Source: Rachicladosporium sp. CCFEE 5018 (Eukaryota > Ascomycota > Dothideomycetes > Cladosporiales > Cladosporiaceae). Taken from it: 64,000 nucleotides of DNA. The DNA is taken from assembly GCA_002077045.2 (NCBI GenBank), contig KZ111148.1, positions 1,260,885 through 1,324,884 on the forward strand, written 5' to 3'. This document shows positions 55,292-64,000 of this stretch, one piece after another. The notes below the pieces were generated by a model that saw only the letters and a list, made by a program, of their open reading frames with translations, ran no database searches and had not been told where the DNA came from. Positions within the stretch are counted from its first letter, which is position 1; each line of letters starts with the position of its first letter. The translations under genes and the position numbers were made by a program.

Positions 55292-55391
55292 NNNNNNNNN
55301 NNNNNNNNNNNNNNNNNNNNNNNNNNNNNNNNNNNNNNNNNNNNNNNNNNNNNNNNNNNNNNNNNNNNNNNNNNNNNNNNNNNNNNNNNNN
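55292..55391. other. Assembly gap of 100 N
   Basis: Exactly 100 unknown bases. The sequence to its right is, from its first base, the homolog of 8090 inside the unknown 666-aa gene; the sequence to its left has no counterpart there. Confidence 0.99.
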
Positions 55392-56075
55392 CGTCAGGAC
55401 TTGTTGATGCAAGCCATCAAGGTTGCTGGACTCGAAGAGGTGGCCAACATGGCGCAGCGTGGTGGTGAGACTGACCCAACCGCCTACTCCTTCGAGTCGT
55501 CTGCTCCGTCACTGACCACTGGCACCACGAGTGAGTCGCCTCGCCGTCTTAATTGGCTCCCCACTGACGTCGTACCATCAGTCGAGACCAATCTCGAGGA
55601 TGTTGAAGCTGGTACTGCTCAAGTCACGAGCACACGAGGACACAATGCCGCCGCTGTCGAGCAGCACATCACCTCTCCCCGCGCTGGCAGTGAGCCACTT
55701 CCCGGCACTCCCCATGTCGGATCTCCCGTCCCGGCCTTCACGAATCACAACACCCCCGCTCCGCTGCCCGCTGGTGTCGCCAACCCTGGCAAGTTCACTG
55801 TCACGCTCCAGCAACACGACCGCATGCAGCACGTTACGCCCTATCGTCCCTTCGCTGCGCCAGGCTACGAGGTGAATCTCACGATTCGCTCCATCGACCG
55901 CGGCGGCGATCTCGGCTTACGTCGTTTGACTAGCGAGCCGAATAATCTCATTGAAGAGATGGAGCGTCTGGGGCTGTGGATCCGCGGTTTCCTCATGCGT
56001 CCCGAGGGTCCGACGAACGAAGAGCCGGCCACCGAGGCTCCCATCAACGAGGCTGACGGTGATGAGGAGCTTTAG
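55392..56075 (+). CDS. Unknown 666-aa protein, right copy, 3' part only
   Basis: Same frame and the same 51-nt intron (donor GTGAGT, CTGAC, CAG; 55531-55581) as the gene at 6666-8773, with a few substitutions (for example STRGHNAAAV versus STPGHTAAAV). No stop or frameshift in the visible part. Its 5' two-thirds would lie in or beyond the gap. Confidence 0.7.
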   Translation, partial: RQDLLMQAIKVAGLEEVANMAQRGGETDPTAYSFESSAPSLTTGTTSESPRRLNWLPTDVVPSVETNLEDVEAGTAQVTSTRGHNAAAVEQHITSPRAGSEPLPGTPHVGSPVPAFTNHNTPAPLPAGVANPGKFTVTLQQHDRMQHVTPYRPFAAPGYEVNLTIRSIDRGGDLGLRRLTSEPNNLIEEMERLGLWIRGFLMRPEGPTNEEPATEAPINEADGDEEL

Positions 56076-56672
56076 AAGGGCACTCGACGGAGGGACTCGG
56101 GCACTTGCATGGCGTATGATGATAAACGACTTCACGACGCATGCATTGCGGAAGATGATCATGCATGACGATGACGACAATGATGAGACATGACGGGCTA
56201 CACTTGTTTATGCGAGCGGACGGGCTATGCTTTCAGCCACGTGTCTAAGCGCATGAGACAACGTAGCGAGAGGATGGACTACACACGTATATACCAGCGG
56301 ACGGGCTATCACTTTAGCCACGTGTCTAAGCGCATGGACGAGGTAGAGAAATGGTGGGACATTCTTGTATACGGTTGCTGGGATCGCTTAGGGTATATGT
56401 CCAGGCATTGCATGGCGTAGTATAGCTTAGCATCCGGTAGCATTAGTATCGAGACACTCACCAGTACATTGCCTATCTGCTCAAGCAGTGCACGAGCAAT
56501 CCCTCACGGGAACTTCAAAGATATCGCGCTGTTCAAGGCTTCAAAGGCAAGACTGGTATGCTCACCACGTGCAATGATTAACGACTTCCTTGCATCTATG
56601 ATTTGGGTATCTGCCACACCTTTGTACAAGCTCTCCCCGGTCAACCTGACCTCCTGCATCCCGAGATGACTT
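56076..56672. other. 3' flank of the unknown gene and of KGD4, right copy
   Basis: About 600 bp between two convergent stops, containing the 81-bp tandem repeat. Counterpart of 8774-9295. Less well conserved between copies near 56470-56560 than elsewhere. No gene. Confidence 0.4.
56192..56354 (+). repeat. 81-bp tandem duplication, right copy only
   Basis: Two imperfect units of about 81 bp, both containing GCGGACGGGCTAT and GCCACGTGTCTAAGCGCATG (GCGGAC at 56216 and 56297). The left copy (about 8890-8970) has a single unit. Confidence 0.8.
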
Positions 56673-57146
56673 CTACCATGTCAACGTCGCCCCTCCACTC
56701 TCAATCGCCTCTATCTCCGCCTCACTGAATGGCGTCCTCCTGAACCGTTGCGGCAGTTCACTCCGGTCCCACACCTCGCCGTCCTTCGGTCTCACATCGC
56801 CGAGCTGTCTCCCGCTTCGCCCTCCTACGGCTCCATATGCGCCAGAACTTTGAGCAGCTGCCGAGCCGGAGGGTTTGGGTGTTGATGGGGGGGAGGTGGA
56901 GGTTTGTGGGCCCTTTAGGGAGCCGTGCTGGACTGCGTTTTGGCGGTAGGAGGCGAAAGATTCGGGGAGGCTGTGCGTGGGAGAGGCGGGATGGGGGTGA
57001 GGTGTGTGGTCAGCTTCTGGAAGGGGTCATCAGTGGGTGCTTGAGTGAGTAGGACGTGATACAGTAGGCAGACCTTTGGGGAATGTTCGTTTGCCGAGGA
57101 AGCGGATTAGGGGAGTGTGCTGGCGGAGGATGGCGGTGAGGCGCAT
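56673..57146 (-). CDS. KGD4: 2-oxoglutarate dehydrogenase subunit 4 (Kgd4 family), right copy
   Basis: Exons 57074-57146 and 56673-57016 with the same 57-nt intron; 138 aa and no frame damage. Differs from the left copy by only a few residues (MRLTAILRQ versus MRLTSILRQ at the start, Lys for Ile at residue 24, Pro for Ala in the linker). The diagnostic C terminus RFRRTPFSEAEIEAIESGGA is unchanged. The purely synonymous or mild changes suggest the copy is, or recently was, functional. Confidence 0.85.
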
Positions 57147-57570
57147 GGTGGAGGAGGCGCGGAGATAGGAAAGGGAGCTGTGAGGTGGGGAGATTCGTCC
57201 CAGCGAGTAAGGTACTCAAGTGATAGCTTATGCTGTGAAGTTGAGCTGGGAGCTCGCTGGTGTGCCCTTCAGAGGTGTCGCGGGTGTTGGTATGGTGCTC
57301 CTTACCTGGAAACATATTTGTCTTGGAGAAAGCGCTACTCCTGAGCACCCTCAATTTACACCACAAGATGGGAGATGCACTTGCCATCAGCTAAAATGCA
57401 AAGCATGACTTCGTCTGGATCACGACGCCGTTGGAGTCTCCGCCTTTTCAAGCAACGAAGCATCATTTGAATTCATCGATCTTGAGCTACGCGAGCATTC
57501 CCAATACCACTCGTGTTTCGCCAACTTCAAGGCACTTTGGGCGCAACCTCATAGTAGCATACAACGCATC
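57147..57570. promoter_or_regulatory. Shared divergent promoter KGD4/MED18, right copy
   Basis: About 420 bp; slightly shorter than its left counterpart because of small deletions near 57220 and 57340. Otherwise closely matching. Confidence 0.5.
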
Positions 57571-58209
57571 ATGCACAAAGTCGCCCTCTTTAGTCAAGTC
57601 GCGCAAGCTCGACATGACCGTCTCCTCCAGACTTTATCCGGCGTCGTCGGAGCCCAGCCAACGGCCTACACTCACCAACATGTCCTGGTGAACAAGGACA
57701 AACTTGTCCATGATCTGCACCGCGCTGTCTCCCTGCAACAAGATGCCTCCACTGCCACTGGACCATGGCAAGCTCGCATAGCCAGCCTACCCGAGCCAGG
57801 CTCACCAGAAGCGATCTTCAGCCAGGTCAACGAGCTTTCCTCTATCAACAATGGTGATTACGAGAACGATAAGGTCGTCGGTCATCACTACACTGATGGG
57901 CATCGCTGTGTCAATGGGAATGTGATCATTACGATCTACCGCATCTTCGCCACCAACACACTACTTCCCTCGACCAGCGAGATATTGCTACTGAGCCCGC
58001 CGTGCAACGCCAGTCAGCTGGGCCATCTCGATCCATCTGGTGCCTATGTCATTGAAGCGATTGTGCGGATCGAGAACGGGACGGATCTTAAGTTCGCTGA
58101 TCTGGCAAGGAAGGAGCTTTTTGCGTTTTGCAGGGACTACTTGCAGGGGGTGATCACGTTCCAGGTGCCGGATCGGTTTGCGATGGACACCAGGGTGAAG
58201 GGAGCATGA
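57571..58209 (+). CDS. MED18: Mediator subunit 18, right copy
   Basis: Single open exon of 212 aa, differing from the left copy at around ten residues (for example MHKVALFSQ versus MHEVALFSQ, and GHRCVNGN versus GHRFVNGN). All family blocks are kept (LDPSGAYVIEAIVRIENG, VPDRFAMDTRV). MED18 is normally single-copy in haploid ascomycetes, so two copies 47 kb apart are notable. Confidence 0.87.
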   Translation: MHKVALFSQVAQARHDRLLQTLSGVVGAQPTAYTHQHVLVNKDKLVHDLHRAVSLQQDASTATGPWQARIASLPEPGSPEAIFSQVNELSSINNGDYENDKVVGHHYTDGHRCVNGNVIITIYRIFATNTLLPSTSEILLLSPPCNASQLGHLDPSGAYVIEAIVRIENGTDLKFADLARKELFAFCRDYLQGVITFQVPDRFAMDTRVKGA

Positions 58210-58451
58210 ATGGGTGACTAACCGGGTTTCGACAAACCTCTTTCCCTAGATACCTGACCGAGCGCACTTATTCACACCAGACGGCACTGGGAGCAACGGG
58301 AGAGTGGCGAGGTCAGATCACTGGATGGAGAAGATTCACGGATGGCCAAGGACGCCTAGAATCTTGGAGACGGGTTTCACCCTTTAGCTCCCTACGTACT
58401 GCTACGCCATAAGAAGTGTGGTCCTTGCAGCAACCTGAGTACCAAGGCCCC

Positions 58452-59459
58452 ATGCCCTCAATTCACGAGCTCCACAGTAAGTCATGCATCGTGGTCCTGA
58501 TCCCGGATGTAAAGAACGACCCGAATTGACTGAAGATGGCGCAGGGGTTGGGCGAAACATGATGAACTCCAAAAGGTCGCGTGGTGGGGGCGAACATGAT
58601 GGCTACTGGCGACTCTCCAAATACGACTCAATACAGCACGCTCATCTGATTGACCTCTCCGAAGCGAGGCACATGAGATTAAGAAGCAGAATCACTACTT
58701 CAGAGCTGAGAGATCGCAACTTACGGTACGATCGTGGGCTGCTGACTTATGAGAATTGCAGCACCCCAGAACTCTCCAATTTTGCAGTACAGCGCAACAC
58801 CGTTACACCTGGAAGCAACTCAAAGAATGCGAAGCGGAACTTGATCCAGGCCCTACACCAGGCCGATGATAATCAGACATTCTCTCACCTCCTCGACCTC
58901 CCTCCTGAAGTCCGTGTCTTCATCTACGAGTTCTACTTCGCCGATTTCTTCGCTGAACACATCCACATGCCGACCAATCCGCCCCTAGCGGATGTCTCGC
59001 AACTGCTCCGCAAAGAAGTCGCTCCTATCTTCTACAGTATGTGTACCTTCCGCGTAGCCCTTACGGCGCCTTCATCAAAGCATTGTCGACTCCACCCGAG
59101 ATCGGCTTTCTTTTTCGGCACACTTGAGCCAGCTATGCTAAAACGCATCAAAAGTCTGTGCATCTACATTCGGAACGCTGCAGATGACAGCTATTACAAA
59201 GAGGACCAGATCGTGCAGCTTGAACAAGGACGGCTCTGATTACAAGGTATGGATGCTGGAATGCACCTTTGGCTACAGTCAAGGGAAGCTGCGGTCTGCG
59301 GCGCGGGCAGTCATCGAGCAGAAGCTTCGCGGGTTTATGGATGGGGTTGTCGGACGTGTGTTGGATCCGGGAAAGTTCATTCAGGCCGACGTCTACAGGT
59401 TGGCGTGGGCTATGCATGATGCTTGGTCGCATGAAGCACTTCGTAAGTATCGCTACTGA
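58452..59459 (+). pseudogene. Array gene A, right copy: SAP-like + 2EXR/F-box-like, broken near the end
   Basis: Exon 1 58452-58476 (MPSIHELH) joins exon 2 from 58545 through a 68-nt intron with GTAAGT donor, CTGAC-like branch and CAG acceptor; this gives the best view of the family's start. The frame is intact through DGYWRLSKYDS, LTYENCSTPELSNFAVQR, LDLPPEVRVFIYEFYF and VAPIFYSMCTFRV. A 4-nt deletion at about 59225 then shifts the frame, giving a stop at 59237-59239 and removing the conserved last 75 residues, which remain open in the next frame to 59459. Neither lesion of the left copy is present here. Confidence 0.75.
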
Positions 59460-59808
59460 GTGACGAAGCATTTTTCGAGTCAGCCAAAGGGGCAAAGTTC
59501 ACTTCGTCAGTTTGGTAAGCCGGCATGAGATCTCCCGTCTTTCCAGCTTCAGCCCATTGACGGAACTCATGTACAGCGAAGTGAGTGAAGGCTCCAGCCG
59601 TCAGAACTCAACGTGTACAGTGGTTCTCATCCTCACTCACGCCATCACTATCAAAGGCCGAGACAACCTCGTACTTCAACACCCCGATTTCGAAAGACTA
59701 CATATCGAGGCAGCAAGTACAAATTGAAGTCCACAAGTGTGTCTACTGGGTGCACACCTGGAAACACTCCGAATCACTTATAGTCCAACCACATCAGACG
59801 CTAACAGC

Positions 59809-60857
59809 ATGGGTCTTTTCGACACGGAGGCCGATGATGCCACTCGCGAACCTAGGTACCCTAAGAATATCGGTGCGTTGTATACTGCTGGTGGTGACCA
59901 CGACAGCTACTGGCGCATGGCGGACTATCAGTTCGTCAAAGAGACTGAGCTCCTCAACCTTGCGCAAACGCGCGGCATGAAGCATCTGGAGTTCTTGAGC
60001 GTCGAGAAACTCAAAGACGGACATTGTCGCTTCTCTCAGGGGAGATCTGGTCCACGACAACTGCGACGTAGAGGAGATTCGCGGGTTCTTACAACAACGC
60101 AGCATCACCGCAACGTTTCATGCAGAGGACCATCGCGCGGTAGGGGAACTCTAGAGCATCATCCGCGGCTTAGGTGCTGTACGAGTTCCATTCGAAGAGT
60201 GTTGTCCCACCAAAAGAGTCTTGATTCGCAAATTACACGCTGCTGATGACAGTGCTGTCTTCAACCGCCTGCGAGACCTTCCGAGCGAGCTGCACTCCAT
60301 GATCTATGACCTGTACTGCTCGGGGTTTCCAGAACAGGAACTGCACGCACCGACGCAACCGCCGCTAGCACGTGTATGCCGGCAATTGCGTCAAGCAGTA
60401 CTCCCTGCCTTCTACAGCCAGTGTGCCCTCCGGATCTACGCTTCATACCCACTTCCGATCTGCCAGCTCGAGCTCAAATCTGCTCTGTTCTTTGCAGACA
60501 TCGACCATGGTCATCTGGCACTTATAATAAGTCTACAGATCTGCATACCTCAAGAGGACGAAGACTATTCTGACCTGGGAACGATGAACTTCATTGACGC
60601 TGAAGTCAAGATCGCTAAGGATCGCGCAACGTACGAAGTGCGCGTGAATGAAGAGCTACCCTGCTGACTTAACATCAAGTCGCTAGACGAGTGTACGACG
60701 GAGCAAGAGCGCTGTGATATGGTCCAGCGACCGGTACAGGGCGAGCTCCAGTCTGTTGACCAGTGTCGTTGGGCGAGGGCAGTGTGGGGGGAAGCTGTGC
60801 AAGACTGACATTCATCGACTTGCCTGGGCTTTGCAAGAGGCTTGCGCGGATCTGTAA
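59809..60857 (+). pseudogene. Array gene B, right copy, multiply broken
   Basis: Counterpart of the intact left gene B. Lesions: an extra base in the CTCAGGGGAG stretch near 60037-60043 (frameshift inside the SAP-like part), CTC-AAG to CTC-TAG near 60152, TGG to TGA near 60666, and an indel near 60756. All other family blocks remain recognisable (LHAADDSAVFNRLRDLPSEL, APTQPPLARVCRQLRQAVLP). Confidence 0.8.
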
Positions 60858-61417
60858 AGCAGGATCGGGAGGAGAGACTGAAGTTCCGTAGATCTGTTAG
60901 ATCGGTTGGTGTCCATTGCTGCGAATGGTGCTTTGGCATGGTCTGTCAATGAGCAAGTCTGATTGGGGATTGCCTGAGACTCGGCCGGAGAGGGAAATCA
61001 TCAGATCAGTGATAACGATCTATGGTGGACGAAGGTCGGTAGCGGGTGAGGTATCAGAGGGGGTGCAGAACTAGATCAGTGGGCGGAGCCACCTTCTTGT
61101 AGCGTACTGCAGTGTTGAGTGGCAAAGCCAGAACATTGGCATGCAACCTGTGTTATAGGTAACACAGCTGAGCCGAGCGCCAAGTCCCTCTCGTGTCTCA
61201 CTCCATCTTTCATGAGATTGAACAAGAACTTGAATTACTATCTCTAGTCTAGCGTGAAGCACTTCGCCTTGGGAGGCTACGCTAACAGACTTCACACCCG
61301 TTGACGCTTTATTATCACCCCCACACTGGAGCAGCGTGTCAATCGTACTGGTCGAAATAGCGTCGATCAACATTTTAAGCGAGGACGCACTCTCTCGTGG
61401 CAGAGACCTTCTCGAAC
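60858..61417. other. Spacer between array genes B and C, right copy
   Basis: About 560 bp, closely matching 13501-14059. No gene. Confidence 0.35.
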
Positions 61418-62346
61418 ATGATCGAAGGCTGGCGAGATGGCTACTGGCTAGTGAGAGCCTACAGAACTCACAAGCGTGACGACGCCATGTATTTGGGCCG
61501 AAGACGCGGAATGAAGCTGGCGGAAACCCTGGATCAGCCCGAACTCGAGGACAGGCATTGACGCGATGACTGCGGCTACTTGACGTATGACAATTGCAGC
61601 TTTACCGAGCTCAATTATTCCAGGCGCCAGCGTGGTCTCGCAGGGGCGCTTAATACGAACGAACCAGAGGCAATCCACCAGCTCCATACAGCCGATGATG
61701 AGCAGACCTTCTCTTCCCTGCTTATGCTGCCAGAAGAGCTTCGGATCCAGATCTACGAGTACTACTGCAGCTACTTTGACAAGGACATCCTCTACGCTCC
61801 CGCGCAACCACCACTTACCCGGGTGTCCCGCCAAATACGGCGAGAAGTGGTGGCTTATTCTACAACCGCTGTATCTCCAACCTTCACGTAGCACAGCCGT
61901 CGATGGCTCCGACATGTCATATAGTAGCCGAGACCGCAAGATTCTTCGAGACCATGGGACCCGAGAATCTGGCACTTATTAGGAACATACAGCTCTGTAT
62001 CAACTTCGACTGTGAGGTTCCACCCGAGCAATCCCAAGCCTCGCTGGAGTTCGTCGAAGAGTGCGCCGATATCAGACTTTCTCGGGATGGAGGCTCGTAC
62101 GAGCTTGGTCTTGATGTCTTCGGTCACGAGAAGAGTCAACTTCATTGGGAACTGGGAAATGAGCGGCCAGGACCCTACTGGAAAGATTGCAAGGTCTTCA
62201 AGCAGGTTATAGAGGGTTCGCTGCGACCTGTGCTGAATGGGCTTATTGGGCGGCAGGACAACAGAGGCAGATTGTGCATGGCAGATCTCACTGAGGTTGC
62301 GTGTGCTTTGCAAGAATGCTGGAAGATCGAAGTCGAGGAGACGTGA
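61418..62346 (+). pseudogene. Array gene C, right copy: SAP-like + 2EXR/F-box-like, broken
   Basis: Starts like the left copy, but codon 15 is TAC (open); instead a CGA-to-TGA change at 61559-61561 stops it at codon 48. A 1-nt deletion near 61852 (before FYNRC) shifts the frame, and the C-terminal part from the ATG at 61903 is open to 62346, including ACALQECWKIEVEET, which the left copy lacks. So both copies are broken at different positions. Confidence 0.72.
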
Positions 62347-62704
62347 AAATTCTAGTCGACTGTGGCTTGAAACCTTCAAATCTGGCGCAGGTAGCGCGCA
62401 GGATCACAGTGATGCAAGACTTACTTGTATAGTGGGTTTTAGCATCACATGTATCGCTACTTAGCTTTACTTCATCACTGCTCACTTCACTTGCACGCCA
62501 TTTCTGATCATGGACCCACTCCGAACACGCGATCGCCGATAAATCTACGTTGATTCACGACTGACATAGCCTTCTCATGTAACACTCACTGCCACTCGAC
62601 CACAACTCGGCCACTCCAGTGACCGAACGACACGCGAGCCAGAGCGGCAATATTCCACGCGGCAGAAGAATACGTCCCGGGCGGTCGCTGAAATCTCATT
62701 TACA
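62347..62704. other. Spacer upstream of array gene D, right copy
   Basis: About 360 bp, more diverged from its left counterpart than the other spacers. The left D start (MEPHTNQSDVLRG) has no clean equivalent; the region before 62705 carries small deletions. Confidence 0.35.
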
Positions 62705-63610
62705 ATGCTCGCCCGCCGTCAGAACGATTACTGGCGCATCTCGAAGTACAAGCCCGTGCGCCGTCACCATCTTCTACAAGCAGCCCTCAGGTACGGAATG
62801 AAGGTCGTGGAGTCACTAGACCTTCGCGAACTCGTGGACAGGCGCCAACGCCATGACCGCGGTCACTTAACCTATGAGGGTTACGAGCTGTCGGAGCTCA
62901 ATTTGTTGCTGCAGTAGCGCGGTTTTATATCAACTCCGTGCAAGACGAGAGAGAAAGCCATTTGCAAGTTGCACATCGCCGACGACAATGCAACCTTTCG
63001 GCTGCTTGATTTGCCGACTGAGCTTCAAACTCAGATCTTCGGGTGGCATTGTCGTTCATTCGATCGTAGTGGACTCTATGCGCCGAAGCAACCACCTCTC
63101 GCCTCGGTCTCGCGCCAGATGCGCCAAAAGGTCCTCCCGATATTCTACAGCAATTGTACCTTCAGCCTCCACGTATCGTGGCCGAAATCAGGATGTCGTT
63201 TGGTCGACGAAGCGGCGGAGTTCTTTCGCGAGCTGCCGCCTGCTCACTTGGCGGCTATCAAGACTATCCAAATCTGCATGTTCAACGAATTCGACGAGGG
63301 GACAACCCCTTGGGCTCTGGAGTTACTTCAGGTCCCGATCGAGATCAAGCTCGGCCACGAGGGCACATCCTACGATCTCGACGTGCGTGGATGGATGCAC
63401 CACGTGAACTATCTCGATATCGAATTGATAGACGAGCCAAATACGTTCGAGGGAAGGTCGGAAATGGTGCAGCGGATGATCGAGGATGAGCTTCGGCCTG
63501 TCCTTGACGACATCGTCGGACGGCAGGAAAGCCGGGGCAAGTGCTGCATCGGTTATCTATATCGCTTTGCAAAGGCTTTGCAGGATGTCTGGGAGGGAAC
63601 CATCAAGTGA
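62705..63610 (+). pseudogene. Array gene D, right copy: one in-frame stop in an otherwise open frame
   Basis: A single frame of 302 codons interrupted only by TAG at 62915-62917, where the paralogs have CAG (Gln of the FLQQRG motif). Before the stop: MLARRQNDYWRISKYK and HLTYEGYELSELNLLL. After it: LHIADDNATFRLLDLPTELQ, QIFGWHCRSF, QMRQKVLPIFYSNCTFSLHV and the C-terminal VLDDIVGRQESRGK helix that is frameshifted in the left copy. The N-terminal residues upstream of the MLARR Met are degenerate. Protein identity to the left copy is low compared with genes A and B. Confidence 0.7.
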
Positions 63611-63628
63611 GCGCTCGGTCGGGCTTCA

Positions 63629-64000
63629 TCAGCCACCGCCAACCCCACTCTCCTTCCTCCTCATCTCCGGACTCCTCCCGCCCTGCCTGCCCGGCCCCTC
63701 GATAGGACTCACAACAGCACTCTTAACACTCTGCGCGACACTCCCTCTCCGACTTCCACTTACGCTCCCAGCCTCCGCCTCCCTCTCCAAAAAGTCACTC
63801 CACAACTCCGCCAGACTTTCCCGACTAGCCCCTCCAGGACTCTCAGGCACAAACTCGCCGAGTGTAGGCGTACTCGGCGTCCTGCGGAACGGACTGACAG
63901 GCAATCTCAGCGTGCCTAGCCCGGCACCAGCGCGTAGCAAGCCGGCTTGCTCTTTCTGCTGCTCTGTCCAGCCCAGAAGTGCAGCGATGAGTTGCAGGAT
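63629..64000 (-). CDS. RUD3: Golgin Rud3, right copy, C-terminal part only
   Basis: The last 123 codons of RUD3, reading off the window end: from about LQLIAALLGWTEQQKEQAG through RLPVSPFRRTPSTPTLGEFV, ESLAELWSDFLEREAEAGS and a Ser/Arg-rich end. Open throughout what is visible, with a handful of substitutions against the left copy (SVSGSRRGS versus SVGGSRRGS, VKSAVVSPIEG versus VRSAVVSPVEG). Confidence 0.82.
   Translation of the reverse strand: MLQLIAALLGWTEQQKEQAGLLRAGAGLGTLRLPVSPFRRTPSTPTLGEFVPESPGGASRESLAELWSDFLEREAEAGSVSGSRRGSVAQSVKSAVVSPIEGPGRQGGRSPEMRRKESGVGGG

Larger units (their letters stand above)
55392..64000 (+). repeat. Segmental duplication, right copy
   Basis: Direct-orientation copy of 8090-16653, with the same gene order and strands. 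Starts at the edge of the N gap and runs off the window inside RUD3. By eye the copies are nearly identical over KGD4, MED18 and array genes A-B, less so over C, and clearly diverged over D; the RUD3 end is intermediate. Confidence 0.95.

Noticed and set aside
55152..56075. Single ORF running through the N gap
   Set aside because: The open frame through Ns is an artefact; only 55392-56075 is homologous to the unknown gene, and the left part has no counterpart.
1..64000. Search by eye for transposons, CRISPR arrays, prophage-like or viral genes
   Set aside because: No transposase, reverse transcriptase, integrase or regular spacer arrays recognised; the large repeat is a multigene segmental duplication.

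Overview
The window reads as nuclear DNA of a filamentous ascomycete. Genes are dense and on both strands. Introns are short (mostly 44-100 nt), with GTNNGT-type donors, CTAAC/CTGAC-like branch points and CAG/TAG acceptors. Recognisable products are fungal: Rtt106, the golgin Rud3, HulA/Rsp5, Kgd4, Med18, GH92 mannosidase, a SUR7-family protein and fungal porin. A Dothideomycete is my best guess, from the style of the SAP-like/F-box-like families and of the porin; this is inference. Two runs of exactly 100 N (29103-29202 and 55292-55391) are scaffold joins.

Layout. 37-856: end of a vacuolar-type amino-acid transporter. 857-6665: a long tract with no gene I can support. 6666-18239: a block holding an unknown 666-aa gene, the divergent pair KGD4/MED18, a four-gene tandem array (A-D) of SAP-like plus 2EXR/F-box-like genes, and RUD3. 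19361-23248: a second minus-strand array of four small F-box-like genes. 23920-37326: RTT106, a low-complexity protein, an SCPx-type thiolase cut by the first gap, a SUR7-family protein, a secreted PI-PLC-X protein, a PrxQ-type peroxiredoxin, tRNA-Phe, TRAPPC13 and a mitochondrial J-protein. 37742-54438: porin, GH92, complex I PSST subunit, TRAPPC2L, a small unknown gene, COQ2, a large JmjC protein and RSP5. 55392-64000: after the second gap, a second copy of 8090-16653 in the same orientation and gene order.

The main observation is that segmental duplication. Both copies of KGD4 and MED18 are open. RUD3 is complete on the left and leaves the window on the right. The SAP-like/2EXR array is decaying differently in the two copies: gene B is intact only on the left; A, C and D are broken in both copies by different nonsense changes and indels. 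Divergence is uneven, very low over KGD4-MED18-A-B and much higher over D. The right copy starts exactly at an N gap inside an exon, so a mis-scaffolded haplotig or homeolog is a serious alternative to a true local duplication.

Functional themes: mitochondrial energy metabolism (KGD4, porin, PSST, COQ2, J-protein), Golgi trafficking (RUD3, TRAPPC13, TRAPPC2L), chromatin and transcription (MED18, RTT106, JmjC) and cell surface (SUR7, PI-PLC-X, GH92). No operon-like logic is expected; neighbours share only divergent promoters. I found no complete transposon, CRISPR array or viral gene.
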